A stretch of 64,000 nt of DNA, taken from assembly GCF_000189775.2 (NCBI RefSeq), contig NC_015555.1:1003001-1067000 (forward strand). Direction: 5' to 3'. This document shows, piece after piece, positions 34,327 through 45,243 of this stretch (its first letter is position 1; the number at the start of each line of letters is the position of its first letter). Position numbers and translations under genes: made by a program. The notes under the pieces are model-generated. The model worked only from the letters and a program-made list of their open reading frames with translations, did not search any database and had not been told where the DNA came from. This DNA comes from Thermoanaerobacterium xylanolyticum LX-11. GTDB lineage: Bacteria > Bacillota > Thermoanaerobacteria > Thermoanaerobacterales > Thermoanaerobacteraceae.

Positions 34327-37300
34327 GTGAGATACGGTGATCTTGTATATTACGATCCAATTGAGACGATAATTAATTTGAAAGATGCTGATGATGAAGA
34401 AAAAGCGGCTTCTCTTGTTAAATCATATGTGATGTCTGATAATATGGCAGAAAATATTGTTAATATATGTATTTTACAGCTGCAATTTGATGAAACAATT
34501 GACAATAAGGGGCTTTTTATCGTTGGTAATTATGGCACAGGTAAGTCCCACTTAATGTCTGTCATATCATCAATTGCCGAAAATGAAAAATTGCTAAAAT
34601 TTGTAACAAATGACAAGTTTAAAGATGGCATGAAGAGGATAGCTGGAAAATTTAAAGTTTTAAGGTTTGATATTGGTTCTACAGACATGCCATTGAGGGA
34701 TATAGTTTTGTCTAAAGTTGAAGAAAATATTCATCAGCTGGGAATTGAGTACAATTTTCCGCCCATGAATAAAGTGGCAAATAACAAAGACTCGTTCATG
34801 GAAATGATGGCTCTATTTGAAGAGAAGTATCCAGGCAAAGGCTACCTTATTGTAGTTGATGAGCTTTTTGACTTCTTAAAAACAAGAAAAGAACAAGAGC
34901 TTATTAAAGATTTAGCCTTTTTAAGGGAAATTGGAGAAATAAGCAAATCAACAAAGATTAGATTTATGTCTGGCGTGCAAGAATCATTGTTTGACAATCC
35001 TGGCTTTCAATTTGTGGCAAGGACGATATTAAAAGTAAAAGATAGATTTGAACAAATAATCATAAAAAGAGAAGATATATCCTATGTCGTGTCAGAGAGA
35101 ATTTTAAAAAAAGATGAAAAGCAAAAAGCATACATCAGAAGCCATCTTGAAAAATTTTCAAGTCTATATAAAAATATGGCAGAGAGAATGAATGAATTTG
35201 TAGACTTGTTTCCTATACATCCAGCTTTTATTGAAGTATTTGAAAAAATTTATATAGCTGAAAAAAGAGAAGTTTTAAAGACCATCACGAATCTTATAAA
35301 AAATATAATTGATGAAGAAGTACCAGAGGATATGCCTGGAATCATATCTTATGATGAGTATTGGGATTTTATAAAAGACAATATGTCTATGAGGACGAAT
35401 CCAGATATAAAAGATGTTATCGATAAAAGCAATGTAATAGAAGGAGCAATTTTGCGCTCTTTTCCAAGGCCACAATACAAAGATAGTGCAATAAAGATTA
35501 TAAACGCATTAAGTGTATATAGGTTGGCTACAGGTGACATACGAACACCAATTGGAATAACAGTTGATAACATAAAAGATGATTTATGCTTATTTATAAG
35601 GATCCCAGAGTTTGAAGAAGATTTCTTAAGGACAACAATAGAGACCATAATGAAAGACATAATACGAACTGTCAATGGTCAGTTTATATCCTACAATCAA
35701 GATAATCAGCAGTATTACATTGATATGGTTCGAGTCGGTATAGACTATGATGTTATCATACAAGAGAAAGCTGAAAAACTAGACGATGACACTTTAAATC
35801 GCTATTACTTTGGAATATTGATAAAGGTTCTTGATTGGAATGCGAAAGAATATAGGGCAAATTTTAAAATTTGGGAATACAGCTTAAAATGGCTTGATAA
35901 AAATATTGAGAGAGATGGGTATCTCTTTATGGGGTCTCCAGATGAGAGATCAACAGCACAACCACCGAGAGATTTTTACATATACTTTTTAAATCTATAT
36001 TCAAAAAATAATAGAAAGTACATTGAAAATGGGAAAAAAGATGAGGTGTTTTTTGAATTTACTAATTACGATGAAAAGCTGGAAAGCTTGTTAAAGTCTT
36101 ATTCTGCATCGATGATTTTATACGATAGTTCAGCAAATGATGGCAAGGCTATTTATGACAACAAAGCTGATGGCTTTATGAAGGAAATAGTTAAATGGAT
36201 AAAGACAAATGTTGGAAATTGCTTTAGCGTTTCATATAATGGAGTTACAAAGAGAATTTTAGACATTGCAAAGGGCACAAAAAGAGAAGACGAGACGATA
36301 AAAGATTACATAGATTTTGTTGCTTCATCTTGTTTGTCACTGTACTTTGCTGATAAATATCCAGATTATCCGAAGTTTAAAGTTACTATAACTAGAGATA
36401 ATAGAGAAGCAATGTTTAAATACGGGCTTAATTACATTGCAGGGCAAAAGTCTGAGCATGGAGCAAAAATACTTCAGACATTTGATTTAATCGACAATGA
36501 TGGAAATATAACAGTTGAAAATTCAAGATATGCTAAGTATTTTCAGGATATGGTGAATAGCTTGCCTGAAGGCAAAGTATTAAACCACGACGATATTTTC
36601 GTCTTGGAAAATGAAGTTGAAGTCGATAAAGAGTTTAGATTGGACGGAGAATGGGTAGCTCTCATACTTTGTACTTTAGTGTATAATGGAGAAATTGCAA
36701 TTACTATAAACAATAAGAAATACGATGCTACTATGCTATCTGATTTGGCGAAGTTAGCTCCAAATGATATTGTCAACTTTTCTTTTTGTGATAGACCAAA
36801 GGGGATTCCGATTAATACTTTAAAAAGACTTATGGAGATTATCGGTTTGCCGACAGGAACTATTTCAAATCCGGAAAAGCAGGTAGAAGCAATAAAAGAG
36901 ATGAATAAAAAATTTGATGAATTAATTAGTGAAGCTCATTCAACAATTCAGTACGTTACTAGCGGTAAGACGATTTGGGATAAGCTGCTATTTAATGATG
37001 CTGAGAAAAAGTCATACAAAGATGAATTGAACGGTTTTATATCATTTTTAAATACTCTTAAGAGGTTTAATACGCCAGGAAAATTGAGGAATTTTAGGTA
37101 TTCTAAAGAAGAGATTGAGAGAGAATTTGCTGCGTTGAAGATGATAAATAGAATTCAAAAAATATTGAATTTTGTTAATAGCATTGATGCTTACGTAGTA
37201 TACATATCTAAAGCTTGTTTGGTATTAACAGATAATAATGATTGGATTAAAAAAGTGGAAGATGTTAAGCAAAAAATAGAAGATACGATTAAAAATATCG

Positions 37301-38010
37301 ATAATGTTGATCTGAATGCGGCTAAAAACGATGTAATTAATGAGCTGATAAACATTAAAAAAGAGTATATCGATATATACTTTGAAGAGCATAGAAAGCA
37401 CAGGCTGGACTACAAAGGAGATGAGCATAAAAAGAAAATATTAAACAGCAGCAAGCTTTATAACTTAAGAAAGCTAAAATCAATTGATATACTTAGTGGT
37501 TCAGAATTGACTGCAATAGAAGAAGAGCTTGGCAAAATCCATTCATGCTTTAGTTTGACACAACAAGATTTAGAAACAGAAGTCCAGTGCATACATTGCA
37601 AGTATAGGTACGGTGATAAAAATGAGTTATTGGTATATGGAAAGTTGGATGAGATAGAAAATAAAATTGATGAGATTTATAAAAAATGGGAAGAAAAATT
37701 GCTTGAAAATATTGAAGATCCTTTTGTAAAAATTAATATAGGGTATTTAAATGATGATCAACAGAAGTGTATTAATGAGTTTATTGTAAGAAGATCGTTC
37801 CCGGAAAATATAGACAATTTATTTCTATCGTCTATAAAAGACCTTTTAAAAGGACTTGATAAAGTAGAAATAGATTCTAAAGAGTTTATTACTTTTATAA
37901 CAGGCAATGGTCATGTCACATTGGACGATTTTAAAAACAACTTTATGAAATTTATAGAAAACAAGGTACAAGGCAAAGAAAAAGATAAAGTAAGAATTAT
38001 AATAAAATGA
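34327..38010 (+). CDS. brxC: BREX P-loop ATPase BrxC
   Basis: A 1227-residue ATPase. Walker A GNYGTGKS (67-74) and Walker B YLIVVDELFDFL (about 177-188) lie in the N-terminal ATPase; the rest is long, helical and charged with a CIHCKYRYG knuckle near the C terminus. Size, motif position and gene order match BrxC/PglY (DUF6079). It is essential in BREX systems and is thought to couple ATP use to recognition of foreign DNA. GTG 34327 is chosen because GAGGGAGGA lies 6-7 bases upstream; the in-frame ATG 34282 lies inside brxF. Confidence 0.9.
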   Translation: MRYGDLVYYDPIETIINLKDADDEEKAASLVKSYVMSDNMAENIVNICILQLQFDETIDNKGLFIVGNYGTGKSHLMSVISSIAENEKLLKFVTNDKFKDGMKRIAGKFKVLRFDIGSTDMPLRDIVLSKVEENIHQLGIEYNFPPMNKVANNKDSFMEMMALFEEKYPGKGYLIVVDELFDFLKTRKEQELIKDLAFLREIGEISKSTKIRFMSGVQESLFDNPGFQFVARTILKVKDRFEQIIIKREDISYVVSERILKKDEKQKAYIRSHLEKFSSLYKNMAERMNEFVDLFPIHPAFIEVFEKIYIAEKREVLKTITNLIKNIIDEEVPEDMPGIISYDEYWDFIKDNMSMRTNPDIKDVIDKSNVIEGAILRSFPRPQYKDSAIKIINALSVYRLATGDIRTPIGITVDNIKDDLCLFIRIPEFEEDFLRTTIETIMKDIIRTVNGQFISYNQDNQQYYIDMVRVGIDYDVIIQEKAEKLDDDTLNRYYFGILIKVLDWNAKEYRANFKIWEYSLKWLDKNIERDGYLFMGSPDERSTAQPPRDFYIYFLNLYSKNNRKYIENGKKDEVFFEFTNYDEKLESLLKSYSASMILYDSSANDGKAIYDNKADGFMKEIVKWIKTNVGNCFSVSYNGVTKRILDIAKGTKREDETIKDYIDFVASSCLSLYFADKYPDYPKFKVTITRDNREAMFKYGLNYIAGQKSEHGAKILQTFDLIDNDGNITVENSRYAKYFQDMVNSLPEGKVLNHDDIFVLENEVEVDKEFRLDGEWVALILCTLVYNGEIAITINNKKYDATMLSDLAKLAPNDIVNFSFCDRPKGIPINTLKRLMEIIGLPTGTISNPEKQVEAIKEMNKKFDELISEAHSTIQYVTSGKTIWDKLLFNDAEKKSYKDELNGFISFLNTLKRFNTPGKLRNFRYSKEEIEREFAALKMINRIQKILNFVNSIDAYVVYISKACLVLTDNNDWIKKVEDVKQKIEDTIKNIDNVDLNAAKNDVINELINIKKEYIDIYFEEHRKHRLDYKGDEHKKKILNSSKLYNLRKLKSIDILSGSELTAIEEELGKIHSCFSLTQQDLETEVQCIHCKYRYGDKNELLVYGKLDEIENKIDEIYKKWEEKLLENIEDPFVKINIGYLNDDQQKCINEFIVRRSFPENIDNLFLSSIKDLLKGLDKVEIDSKEFITFITGNGHVTLDDFKNNFMKFIENKVQGKEKDKVRIIIK

Positions 38011-38023
38011 TGGAGGAATTGAC

Positions 38024-40588
38024 GTGAAGCTAACAAAGGAAATGCTGGACAGTGTACGAAATATAGATGGATTTCCGATAGGAAGTGATGAGGATATAAT
38101 TGAGCTTTCCGATCCGCCGCACTATACGGCATGTCCCAATCTTTTCATAAATGATTTTATAGAGAAGTATGGTAAGCCGTATGATGAGGAAACTGATGAT
38201 TACAAATGCGAACCATATGCTGCAGACGTATCAGAAGGGAAAAACGACCCTATATACAATGCTCATTCGTATCACACAAAAGTACCTCACAAAGCCATAA
38301 TGAGGTATATACTTCATTATACAAAGCCAGGCGATATCGTCTTTGATGGATTTTGCGGAACCGGCATGACAGGTGTTGCTGCACAAATGTGCGGCAATCC
38401 AGATCCAGAATTTAAGTTTAAAGTGGAAAAAGAGTTTGAAAAAGAAGGCAAAAAAGTAGAGTGGGGTGCGAGAAGGGCGATACTTGGCGATCTATCGCCT
38501 GCTGCAACATTTATCGCATACAATTACAATACGCCTGTTGATACTGAAGAATTCGAAAAAGAAGCAAAAAGAATCCTTGATGAAGTGGAAAAAGAGTGCA
38601 GCTGGATGTATGAGACGATTCACACTATTGATGGCGTACCTCAGAAGTACATAGATGGAAGTGTCATAAAAGGAAGGATAAACTACACAGTGTGGTCGGA
38701 TGTTTTTGTCTGTCCGAACTGCAGTGATGAGATAGTTTTTTGGGATATTGCAGTTAATAAAGAAGATGGCAAAGTGATGGATGAGTTTAAGTGTCCACAC
38801 TGCGGTGCTGCTGTAAACAAGAAAAATCTCGATAAAGCATGGAAAACTGTATACGATAAGGCGTTGGATAAAGTGATAAATCAAGTAAAACAAGTTCCTG
38901 TCTTGATAAATTATACAGTAGACAATAAGAGATATGAAAAGAAACCTGATGAATTTGATATGGAGCTTATAGAAAAGATCGAAGAGATGGATATATCATA
39001 CTGGTATCCGACAGATAGGATGCTGGATGGAGAAGAATCAAGGAGAAATGATAGAATTGGTATAACACATGTGCATCATTTTTACACAAAGAGAAATCTA
39101 TGTGTTTTAAGTGCAATATATGATAGGATTAAAAGTTCAAGAAGTTTGTTTTTACATATATCTAAATTCATCTTTACTGCAATAGTTATTATGGCAACTA
39201 AAATGTCTAGATATGGTGAAAGAACGGGAAATGTATCAGGAACATTATATGTACCATCATTAATAAAAGAGCTAAATTTAATTGAGTATCTAAAAAGAAA
39301 ATTATGGGGCGCTAAGGGGATATTAAAACCATTAGATAATATAAAAAAATTTAATCCAAATAATATTTGCTTGTATTTAGGTTCTACAATAAATACATTA
39401 ATTAAACCTAACTCTGTTGACTATATATTTACAGATCCTCCATTTGGAGATAATCTTATGTACAGCGAGCTGAATTTTTTATGGGAATCATGGCTTAAAG
39501 TTTTTACAAACAATAAGACAGAGGCTATAATTAATAAAACGCAGAAGAAGGGGCTTCATGAGTATCAAGAGTTGATGGAGAAGTGCTTTTCAGAGATGTA
39601 CAGGATATTAAAGCCAGGCAGATGGATGACTGTAGAGTTTCATAACTCAAAAAATGCTGTTTGGAATGCCATACAGGAAGCCATATTGAAAGCAGGCTTT
39701 GTCATAGCTAATGTTAGGACGCTTGACAAAAAACAAGGCTCTTTCAAGCAAGTTACGACAACGACTGCTGTAAAGCAGGATCTTGTTATATCGGCATATA
39801 AGCCAAAAGAAGGCTTTGTAAAGAGGTTTTTAAAAGAGGCTGGCACAGAAGAAGGTGTGTGGGATTTTGTAAGCCAGCACCTTGAGAAGCTTCCTATTAC
39901 AATAGAAGTTGGTGACAGGCTTGATATCGTAGATGAGAGGCGTGATTATCTGCTTTATGACAGCATGATTGCTTTTCACATACAGAATGGCGCATCTATA
40001 CCGATGGGATCATCTGACTTTTATGCTGGACTGAAGAAAAGGTACATAGAAAGAGACGGAATGTACTTTCTACCGGACCAAGCAGCGGTTTATGACTCAA
40101 AGCGAGCAAAGCTTGAGCTAAATGATCAGCTTTCATTCATCATAAAAGATGAAAAGATGGCAATACAGTGGCTAAAATATAAGCTTTTAAATAAGCCTAT
40201 GACATATCAAGAACTACAGCCATTGTTTTTAGAAGAGCTTCATCAGGGAAAGCATGAAAACATACCAGAGCTTATAGACATACTTCAAGAAAATTTTTTG
40301 AAAGATGATGATGGCAGATGGTATGTGCCAGATGTCAATAGACAGTCAGACATGGAGAAATTAAGGGAGAAAAAACTCTTGAAGGATTTTGAAGAGTATA
40401 AAAATTCTAAAGGAAAGCTTAAGACATTTAGGTCCGAAGCTATAAGAGTAGGCTTTAAGGAATGCTGGAGAAATAAGGATTATGATACTATTGTAAATGT
40501 TGGCGAAAGGCTGCCTGAATCATTTTTGCAGGAAGACCAGACATTGCTGATGTACTATGATAATGCACAAACAAGGTTAGGTGTTTAA
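38024..40588 (+). CDS. pglX: BREX DNA methyltransferase (PglX type, adenine-specific)
   Basis: An 854-residue methylase. Motif I VFDGFCGTGMTG (106-117) binds S-adenosylmethionine, and TDPPFGDN (about 470-477) is the catalytic motif IV. Two CPxC pairs (CPNC near 229 and CPHC near 256) suggest a zinc ribbon in the insert between them. In BREX the methylase marks host DNA at a non-palindromic site so that self is spared. Motif order I then IV with a large insert fits an alpha-like amino-methylase; N6-adenine is assumed from other BREX systems. GGAGG precedes the start, here read as GTG 38024. It overlaps the next gene by 8 bases. Confidence 0.88.
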   Translation: MKLTKEMLDSVRNIDGFPIGSDEDIIELSDPPHYTACPNLFINDFIEKYGKPYDEETDDYKCEPYAADVSEGKNDPIYNAHSYHTKVPHKAIMRYILHYTKPGDIVFDGFCGTGMTGVAAQMCGNPDPEFKFKVEKEFEKEGKKVEWGARRAILGDLSPAATFIAYNYNTPVDTEEFEKEAKRILDEVEKECSWMYETIHTIDGVPQKYIDGSVIKGRINYTVWSDVFVCPNCSDEIVFWDIAVNKEDGKVMDEFKCPHCGAAVNKKNLDKAWKTVYDKALDKVINQVKQVPVLINYTVDNKRYEKKPDEFDMELIEKIEEMDISYWYPTDRMLDGEESRRNDRIGITHVHHFYTKRNLCVLSAIYDRIKSSRSLFLHISKFIFTAIVIMATKMSRYGERTGNVSGTLYVPSLIKELNLIEYLKRKLWGAKGILKPLDNIKKFNPNNICLYLGSTINTLIKPNSVDYIFTDPPFGDNLMYSELNFLWESWLKVFTNNKTEAIINKTQKKGLHEYQELMEKCFSEMYRILKPGRWMTVEFHNSKNAVWNAIQEAILKAGFVIANVRTLDKKQGSFKQVTTTTAVKQDLVISAYKPKEGFVKRFLKEAGTEEGVWDFVSQHLEKLPITIEVGDRLDIVDERRDYLLYDSMIAFHIQNGASIPMGSSDFYAGLKKRYIERDGMYFLPDQAAVYDSKRAKLELNDQLSFIIKDEKMAIQWLKYKLLNKPMTYQELQPLFLEELHQGKHENIPELIDILQENFLKDDDGRWYVPDVNRQSDMEKLREKKLLKDFEEYKNSKGKLKTFRSEAIRVGFKECWRNKDYDTIVNVGERLPESFLQEDQTLLMYYDNAQTRLGV

Positions 40589-43271
40589 GTTGTACAGTAT
40601 AGGCCAGTGGGTTTTTGATTGTGAGAAAGGTAGATACGTACAAATAGTTTCTTCAAATGAACTATGGGGGTATAAAACATATTGTGTCTATGATCCTATC
40701 GATAAAAGTCTTCGCTTAGTATCTGATGAGGTACTTAGACATTACTCACAAAGAGACGATTTTGATATACATTATTTTAAGTATATCATTATATCTTCTA
40801 GAGTATTTAATGAATTGTTAAATGGGATACTGTCGCCAATAGGCGGCAGTATCATTCCACTTCCTCATCAAATATATGCATTAAACCGTGTTTTATCAGA
40901 TAGTAAAGTAAGGTATTTACTTGCAGATGAAGTGGGATTAGGAAAGACGATAGAAGCAGGTCTTATAATCAAAGAACTTAAAGCAAGAGGATTTATAAAA
41001 AGAATACTAATTATTAGTCCAAAGGGACTTATAAATCAGTGGCATGATGAAATGAAAAATAAATTTGATGAAAATTTTAATATACTATTGCCACAAGATT
41101 TTGGCGCTATTAAAAGGCTATACGGCGATGGCAATGTTTGGAGGAGATTTGATCAGGTTATTACATCAATTGATTCTGTAAAGCCATTGGAAAAGAGACA
41201 AAGGTGGACAGAAGAAGATATAGAGAAATACAATAAAGAAAGAATTGAGGATTTAACTAATGCAGGTTGGGATATAATTATTGTGGATGAAGCCCACAGG
41301 ATAGCAGGATCAACGTCTGATGTGGCTCGATATAAATTAGGCAAAGTTTTAGCCGATGCAAGCCCATATCTTTTATTGCTTACTGCAACACCGCACCAAG
41401 GAAAGACAGATTCTTTTTTGAGGTTAATAAGATTGCTTGATAAAAAGGCATTTCCAGATGAAAATGCTATTGTAAGGGAACAAGTGGCACCTTACATAGT
41501 GAGAACTGAAAAGAGGGAAGCATTAGACTCTGAAGGCAATCCACTTTTTAAAAACAGAATCACGAAGACTAAAAATATATCATGGAGTGCAAGGCATAGC
41601 TTGCAGAAAGAACTATATGAAAAAGTGACAGAGTATGTATCAAAGGGATATAATTTGGCAAGGAGAGAGAAGAAAAACTACATAGGTTTTCTGATGGTTT
41701 TAATGCAGAGATTAGTTACAAGCAGCACACACGCAATTAAAGAGAATTTAGAGAGAAGAATTGAGATTCTAAAAAACAGCGGAACAAGCAGTAATAATTT
41801 TGATGAAGATGACTTTTATGAATATGACGCACAGGAAGCTCTAGATGAACTTATAAAAATTAAATATCAAGACATAAAAAAAGAGCAGAGGGAAGTAGAG
41901 GATTTGTTGCATTTAGCAGAACGTGCAGAAAGCCAATATATTGATGTAAAAGCAGAAACACTATTAGAAGATCTTGATTTATTGCAGATGGAGCACAGTG
42001 AAAAACCTAAAGTCATTATATTTACAGAATTTATTGCAACGCAGGAATTCTTGCGAAAATTTCTACAAGAAAAAGGATATTCTGTTGCTATTTTGAATGG
42101 TACAATGTCGATCGAAGAAAGAAACAATGCAATAGACGAATTCAAGAAAAGTGCCGATATACTTGTGTCTACAGATGCAGGCGGTGAAGGTCTTAATCTT
42201 CAGTTTTGCAATATAATGATAAATTATGATCTGCCTTGGAATCCGATGAAAATCGAACAGCGCATTGGAAGAATTGACAGGATAGGGCAAAAGAGAGATG
42301 TAGTGGTAATAAATTATGTTTTATCTGATACGATAGAATTCAGAGTAAGACAGGTTTTGGAAGAAAAGCTTAAGATAATATTTGAACAATTTGGCGTAGA
42401 CAAAATGCAGGACATATTGGATTCTGTACAGTCAGAGATGGACTTTACTGATTTGTATATGAAAAGCATAGAAAACCCAGATGATATTGATTTTAGAGTC
42501 AGTGAAGTCGAAATTAAGATAAAAGAAAATGCTGAAAAGATAAACAATATAAAGGGCATTTTAAAAGACGAAAAAGAATTAAATATAGAAATGATTGAAA
42601 AAATCAATAATACACCGATAAAGCATTGGTTAAAGCAGATGTATATTAATAAAAAGCTTTCTGATGGTGATAATATTACCATGCTTATAGATGACGACTT
42701 TTTATCATTAAACAATAAAGATTTGGAGGATATGGTTAAAAATATACCTCAATATATATATGATGGGAAAATACCTGTTGTATCAATTGATGGTGTTCCA
42801 AATGAAAATGGATACTGGTCACTATGGGAAGTAGGGATCAATGGATATAATAACAGTTTTAAAAGGATATTTCCGTTATTTATAAATAAAAGTGGCGTCT
42901 TGCGGATTGCATCAGCAAATATGCTATGGGACATATTCTTGAAAGATGATGTTTCAATAATTTTTGAGAGATTTGAAGATCTTTCAGAAGAAAATTACAA
43001 TATGATATTTGAAAAGGCTAAAAATATAGCTTTTGATAAATTTGAAGAACTTAAAAAATCATACTTTGAAAAATTTGAAAAAGACTTGAATAGGTATAAA
43101 TATGCATTAAAATTAAGAAGAGAGGCAGCAGAAAGAATTGGTTTAGATGCTGTTAAAAGGTATAGGCTTAAAGAGATAGAAAAAGAAGAAAATGAATTAA
43201 ATCAAAAAATGAGAGATTATGAAAAAATATTGCCGGTTTTGAATCCTTTATTTATTATTGAATTGTTGTAA
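40581..43271 (+). CDS. brxHII: BREX type 3 SNF2-family helicase BrxHII
   Basis: An 896-residue SWI2/SNF2-type ATPase. DEVGLGKT (116-123) is Walker A, VDEAH (about 235-239) Walker B, LLLLTATPHQGK motif III, STDAGGEGLNLQFCNIM and QRIGRIDRIGQKRDV motifs V and VI. The C-terminal part is a charged coiled region. The position between the methylase and pglZ defines it as BrxHII of type 3 BREX. The GTG start overlaps the methylase gene, indicating translational coupling. It probably translocates on DNA in the defence reaction. Confidence 0.88.
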   Translation: MFKLYSIGQWVFDCEKGRYVQIVSSNELWGYKTYCVYDPIDKSLRLVSDEVLRHYSQRDDFDIHYFKYIIISSRVFNELLNGILSPIGGSIIPLPHQIYALNRVLSDSKVRYLLADEVGLGKTIEAGLIIKELKARGFIKRILIISPKGLINQWHDEMKNKFDENFNILLPQDFGAIKRLYGDGNVWRRFDQVITSIDSVKPLEKRQRWTEEDIEKYNKERIEDLTNAGWDIIIVDEAHRIAGSTSDVARYKLGKVLADASPYLLLLTATPHQGKTDSFLRLIRLLDKKAFPDENAIVREQVAPYIVRTEKREALDSEGNPLFKNRITKTKNISWSARHSLQKELYEKVTEYVSKGYNLARREKKNYIGFLMVLMQRLVTSSTHAIKENLERRIEILKNSGTSSNNFDEDDFYEYDAQEALDELIKIKYQDIKKEQREVEDLLHLAERAESQYIDVKAETLLEDLDLLQMEHSEKPKVIIFTEFIATQEFLRKFLQEKGYSVAILNGTMSIEERNNAIDEFKKSADILVSTDAGGEGLNLQFCNIMINYDLPWNPMKIEQRIGRIDRIGQKRDVVVINYVLSDTIEFRVRQVLEEKLKIIFEQFGVDKMQDILDSVQSEMDFTDLYMKSIENPDDIDFRVSEVEIKIKENAEKINNIKGILKDEKELNIEMIEKINNTPIKHWLKQMYINKKLSDGDNITMLIDDDFLSLNNKDLEDMVKNIPQYIYDGKIPVVSIDGVPNENGYWSLWEVGINGYNNSFKRIFPLFINKSGVLRIASANMLWDIFLKDDVSIIFERFEDLSEENYNMIFEKAKNIAFDKFEELKKSYFEKFEKDLNRYKYALKLRREAAERIGLDAVKRYRLKEIEKEENELNQKMRDYEKILPVLNPLFIIELL

Positions 43272-43302
43272 GAAATCTTTACTGACAAAGGGATGCATGT
43301 TT

Positions 43303-45243
43303 ATGATGATAAATTATATAGTTAGCAAATTGAATAGGTGTGATAACAATGTAATCTTGGTATTTGATGAAGACAATATTTTATCAAATAGTGATATAAT
43401 TAGCACGCTAAAGGAAAATGGGTATGATATCTACGATTTTAAAGATCCAGATCTTTTTAGATATTATTTTGAAAGTAAATTTAAGATCGCTCCAAGTGGG
43501 AAATTGAAAAGTGGTGTGAAATTATTAATTAGATATGACGGTAAGATTACAATACCGTATGATATAAAAATGTCTTCTTCTAATATTGCAATTACATTAA
43601 CCGAACTATTCCCGAAATTAAATTATACTGTTTTAAAAGAGATGCATCCGGACATACTTGAAAAACTTTATTCGATTTATTCATATTACACAGGCAAGCA
43701 ATTAAGTGAAGCTGAAACTAAAGAATATATCTTAAAAAATATATACGGAATTGTTCCTGAGGTTATTAATAATTATATTGATTTAATTAAAACCTTTGTT
43801 AGTATTTATTACAAGGGAATAGAGTTGCCTGAGATTATCTTTGACTATTTCATAGAAAGGCTTAATAGCAAAGATTATTTTAAAAAGATAAAAAATAAAG
43901 AGGTATTTTATACGAAAGATAATTTTTTTGCATATTTAGGTAATGAATGGAAGACATATTTAAATGATTTATTAAATAAGACTTCAAATGCGGCAATTAA
44001 TTTTGGTAATAATGATATAAAAGTATATATTGACAACCTATTTTATGAAAAATATATTGATCCTGTGGTGATAGATAATATTGATGCACTGCCAAAATGG
44101 ACACATGCTGGTATAATTTATGATGAAAATTTAAGAAGAAAGAGAGAATTAGAAAATATTTTGTCAAGCGTAAAAGAAAAGATTGATAAGGCAAAATCGT
44201 ATAGAGATTGGCAAAATATTTCTGAGCTTTGGGGAGAATCATTGTATATTTTTTATAGTGGAGATTGCTCTAACCATGAATTCCAAGACGTTCAAAAAGA
44301 AATAGAAGATAGATTTAGAAAATGGCTTACTAATGAATATAGTTATCTTTCTTCGGCATCTTATGTTAATGGACCAGTTATGCTTCATCATGTGCCATGG
44401 TATATAAATTATAAGATGAAAAAAGATGGTTTTGATAAAGTAGCGCTTTTAGTTTTTGATGGAATGTCTCTTGATGATTGGCATATTATTAAAGATTATC
44501 TGAAAGAAAAAAGATATTGGCAAATAGAGTCAACTACGTTGTTTGCGTGGATACCGACCTTGACATCAATATCAAGGCAATCGATTTTTTCGGGTGAAAT
44601 ACCTGTGTATTTTAAAGATACACTGATGACGACCAATTATGAAGAAAGGCAATGGAAAAGATTTTGGATGAACCAAGGTTTTTATTTGGACAATGTTTTT
44701 TATATGCGAAGTGTAATAGATTTTAAAGATAGCAGATTAAATGATATAATAAATAATCGTAAGGCGAAAATTTTAGGCTTTGTGGTGGATATTGTTGATA
44801 AGTTGATTCATAGACAAATACTGTCTGTAGAGGGACTATACCAAGATTTAAAATTATGGCTTAAAAATAGTGATTTTAATTTATTTCTCGATAGTTTAGC
44901 AAAAAACGGATATGAAATTTTTATAACATCCGATCATGGGAACATATATTCTGTTGGAAATGGACGGCTGAATGAAGGCAGTATTGTTGAAATAGCTGGT
45001 GAAAGAGTGAGAGTTTACGAACGCGGTTTAAATTATGATAAAGCGCTCAATAACAATAACGCATTCGTATGGACAGGTTTTGGATTGCCTGATGATTACA
45101 GTTTTATACTCTCTAATGGAAATAATGCATTTGTAGATAATGATAGAAGAATTATAACACATGGTGGAGCATCTATTGAGGAAGTAATTGTGCCATTTAT
45201 TCACGTAAGAAAGGAAGAACATAATGCAAAAAGTGGGCTTTGA
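43303..45243 (+). CDS. pglZ: BREX alkaline-phosphatase-superfamily protein PglZ
   Basis: A 646-residue protein. The C-terminal half holds the PglZ domain: VFDGMSLDDW (Asp 386), IPTLTSISRQSIFSG with the Thr/Ser nucleophile region, ITSDHGNIYSVG (Asp 544, His 545), and ITHGGASIEEVIVPF at the end. The metal-binding pattern is that of the alkaline phosphatase superfamily. PglZ is the signature gene of BREX. AAAGGGA lies 9 bases before ATG 43303; ATG 43297 and 43306 are alternatives, and the frame extends back to 43258 without a site. It overlaps brxA by 20 bases. Confidence 0.9.
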   Translation: MMINYIVSKLNRCDNNVILVFDEDNILSNSDIISTLKENGYDIYDFKDPDLFRYYFESKFKIAPSGKLKSGVKLLIRYDGKITIPYDIKMSSSNIAITLTELFPKLNYTVLKEMHPDILEKLYSIYSYYTGKQLSEAETKEYILKNIYGIVPEVINNYIDLIKTFVSIYYKGIELPEIIFDYFIERLNSKDYFKKIKNKEVFYTKDNFFAYLGNEWKTYLNDLLNKTSNAAINFGNNDIKVYIDNLFYEKYIDPVVIDNIDALPKWTHAGIIYDENLRRKRELENILSSVKEKIDKAKSYRDWQNISELWGESLYIFYSGDCSNHEFQDVQKEIEDRFRKWLTNEYSYLSSASYVNGPVMLHHVPWYINYKMKKDGFDKVALLVFDGMSLDDWHIIKDYLKEKRYWQIESTTLFAWIPTLTSISRQSIFSGEIPVYFKDTLMTTNYEERQWKRFWMNQGFYLDNVFYMRSVIDFKDSRLNDIINNRKAKILGFVVDIVDKLIHRQILSVEGLYQDLKLWLKNSDFNLFLDSLAKNGYEIFITSDHGNIYSVGNGRLNEGSIVEIAGERVRVYERGLNYDKALNNNNAFVWTGFGLPDDYSFILSNGNNAFVDNDRRIITHGGASIEEVIVPFIHVRKEEHNAKSGL